Source: Winslowiella toletana (GTDB lineage Bacteria; Pseudomonadota; Gammaproteobacteria; Enterobacterales; Enterobacteriaceae). From it: DNA of 64,000 nt. Every line of letters starts with the position of its first letter. Positions within the stretch are counted from its first letter, which is position 1. The stretch is from contig NZ_CP134152.1 of assembly GCF_032164335.1 (NCBI RefSeq), forward strand, positions 4,464,001 through 4,528,000, given 5' to 3'. The notes below the pieces were generated by a model. That model ran no database searches and was not told where the DNA came from. It saw only the letters and a program-made list of their open reading frames with translations. Below are positions 63,958-64,000 of the stretch, piece by piece. The translations under genes and the position numbers were made by a program.

Positions 63958-64000
63958 TTACAACACGCCCTGCGCCAGCATCGCATCAGCGACTTTAACA
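63958..64000 (-). CDS. C-terminal end of a gene entering from the right edge
   Basis: On the minus strand the last 14 codons before TAA (63958-63960) read VKVADAMLAQGVL-stop. Only the tail is visible, so the product cannot be named. Its position against the bidirectional terminator supports a real gene end. Confidence 0.5.
   Translation of the reverse strand, partial: VKVADAMLAQGVL

Noticed and set aside
1-64000. CRISPR array, tRNA, rRNA, prophage or integron
   Set aside because: I read the intergenic regions and saw no regularly spaced repeats, cloverleaf-like genes, rRNA segments, phage structural genes or integrase.

Overview
The window is chromosomal DNA of a plant- or environment-associated member of the Enterobacterales, most likely Erwiniaceae (Pantoea/Erwinia/Mixta type). 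The grounds are close matches to enterobacterial proteins (Tsx, SbmA, Acs-YjcH-ActP, GltP, YjcE, GhxP, SoxR/SoxS, YjcB, MurPQ, AbgRABT), together with pectin-breakdown genes (ogl, kdgF), a periplasmic gluconate dehydrogenase and a DUF943 protein. The genus is an inference. I found no rRNA, tRNA, CRISPR array, insertion sequence or prophage.

Layout. 1-2.3 kb: the 5' part of an EvgS/BvgS-like sensor kinase and a DUF1835 protein. 2.5-9.1 kb: an operon joining an enolase-superfamily sugar-acid enzyme to a complete Dpp/Opp-type ABC importer, preceded by a KdgR-like palindrome. 9.2-12.3 kb: tsx with a CRP site, then small orphan genes and a GntR-type regulator. 12.4-18.2 kb: abgR and the divergent abgABT operon for p-aminobenzoyl-glutamate use. 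18.2-19.6 kb: an AT-rich islet carrying a truncated Hcp-like gene and a DUF943 gene between two copies of the leader of the following MFS gene. 21-23.6 kb: a pectin cluster (RpiB-like gene, ogl, kdgF) with a KdgR-like box before each divergent unit. 23.6-27.5 kb: a three-subunit gluconate dehydrogenase with a GntR-type operator upstream. 27.8-35.8 kb: sbmA, a dihydroxyacetone kinase, an orphan long-form leuA, an AraC regulator, a chromosomal qnr-family pentapeptide gene and an Aer-like receptor. 36-38.4 kb: murQ-murP.

38.6-53.2 kb corresponds to the E. coli gltP-acs-actP-yjcE-ghxP-soxRS-yjcB neighbourhood. Here it lacks the nrf genes and yjcC, and it has gained yfaZ, a cidAB/lrgAB pair with its LysR regulator, and a glutathione S-transferase. 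53.2-64 kb is accessory: a DMT exporter, AraC and LysR regulators, two alpha/beta hydrolases, an ASCH protein, a dienelactone hydrolase, an amidohydrolase with a Cys/His-rich tail, and two membrane proteins carrying dimeric alpha-beta-barrel domains.

Common themes are carbon scavenging (pectin fragments, gluconate, acetate, MurNAc, nucleosides, folate breakdown products) and stress or xenobiotic defence (SoxRS, Qnr, GST, several transporters). Regulatory sites read directly from the sequence are a SoxR operator in a 19-bp promoter spacer, a PurR box, two CRP boxes, a GntR-type operator and three KdgR-like palindromes.
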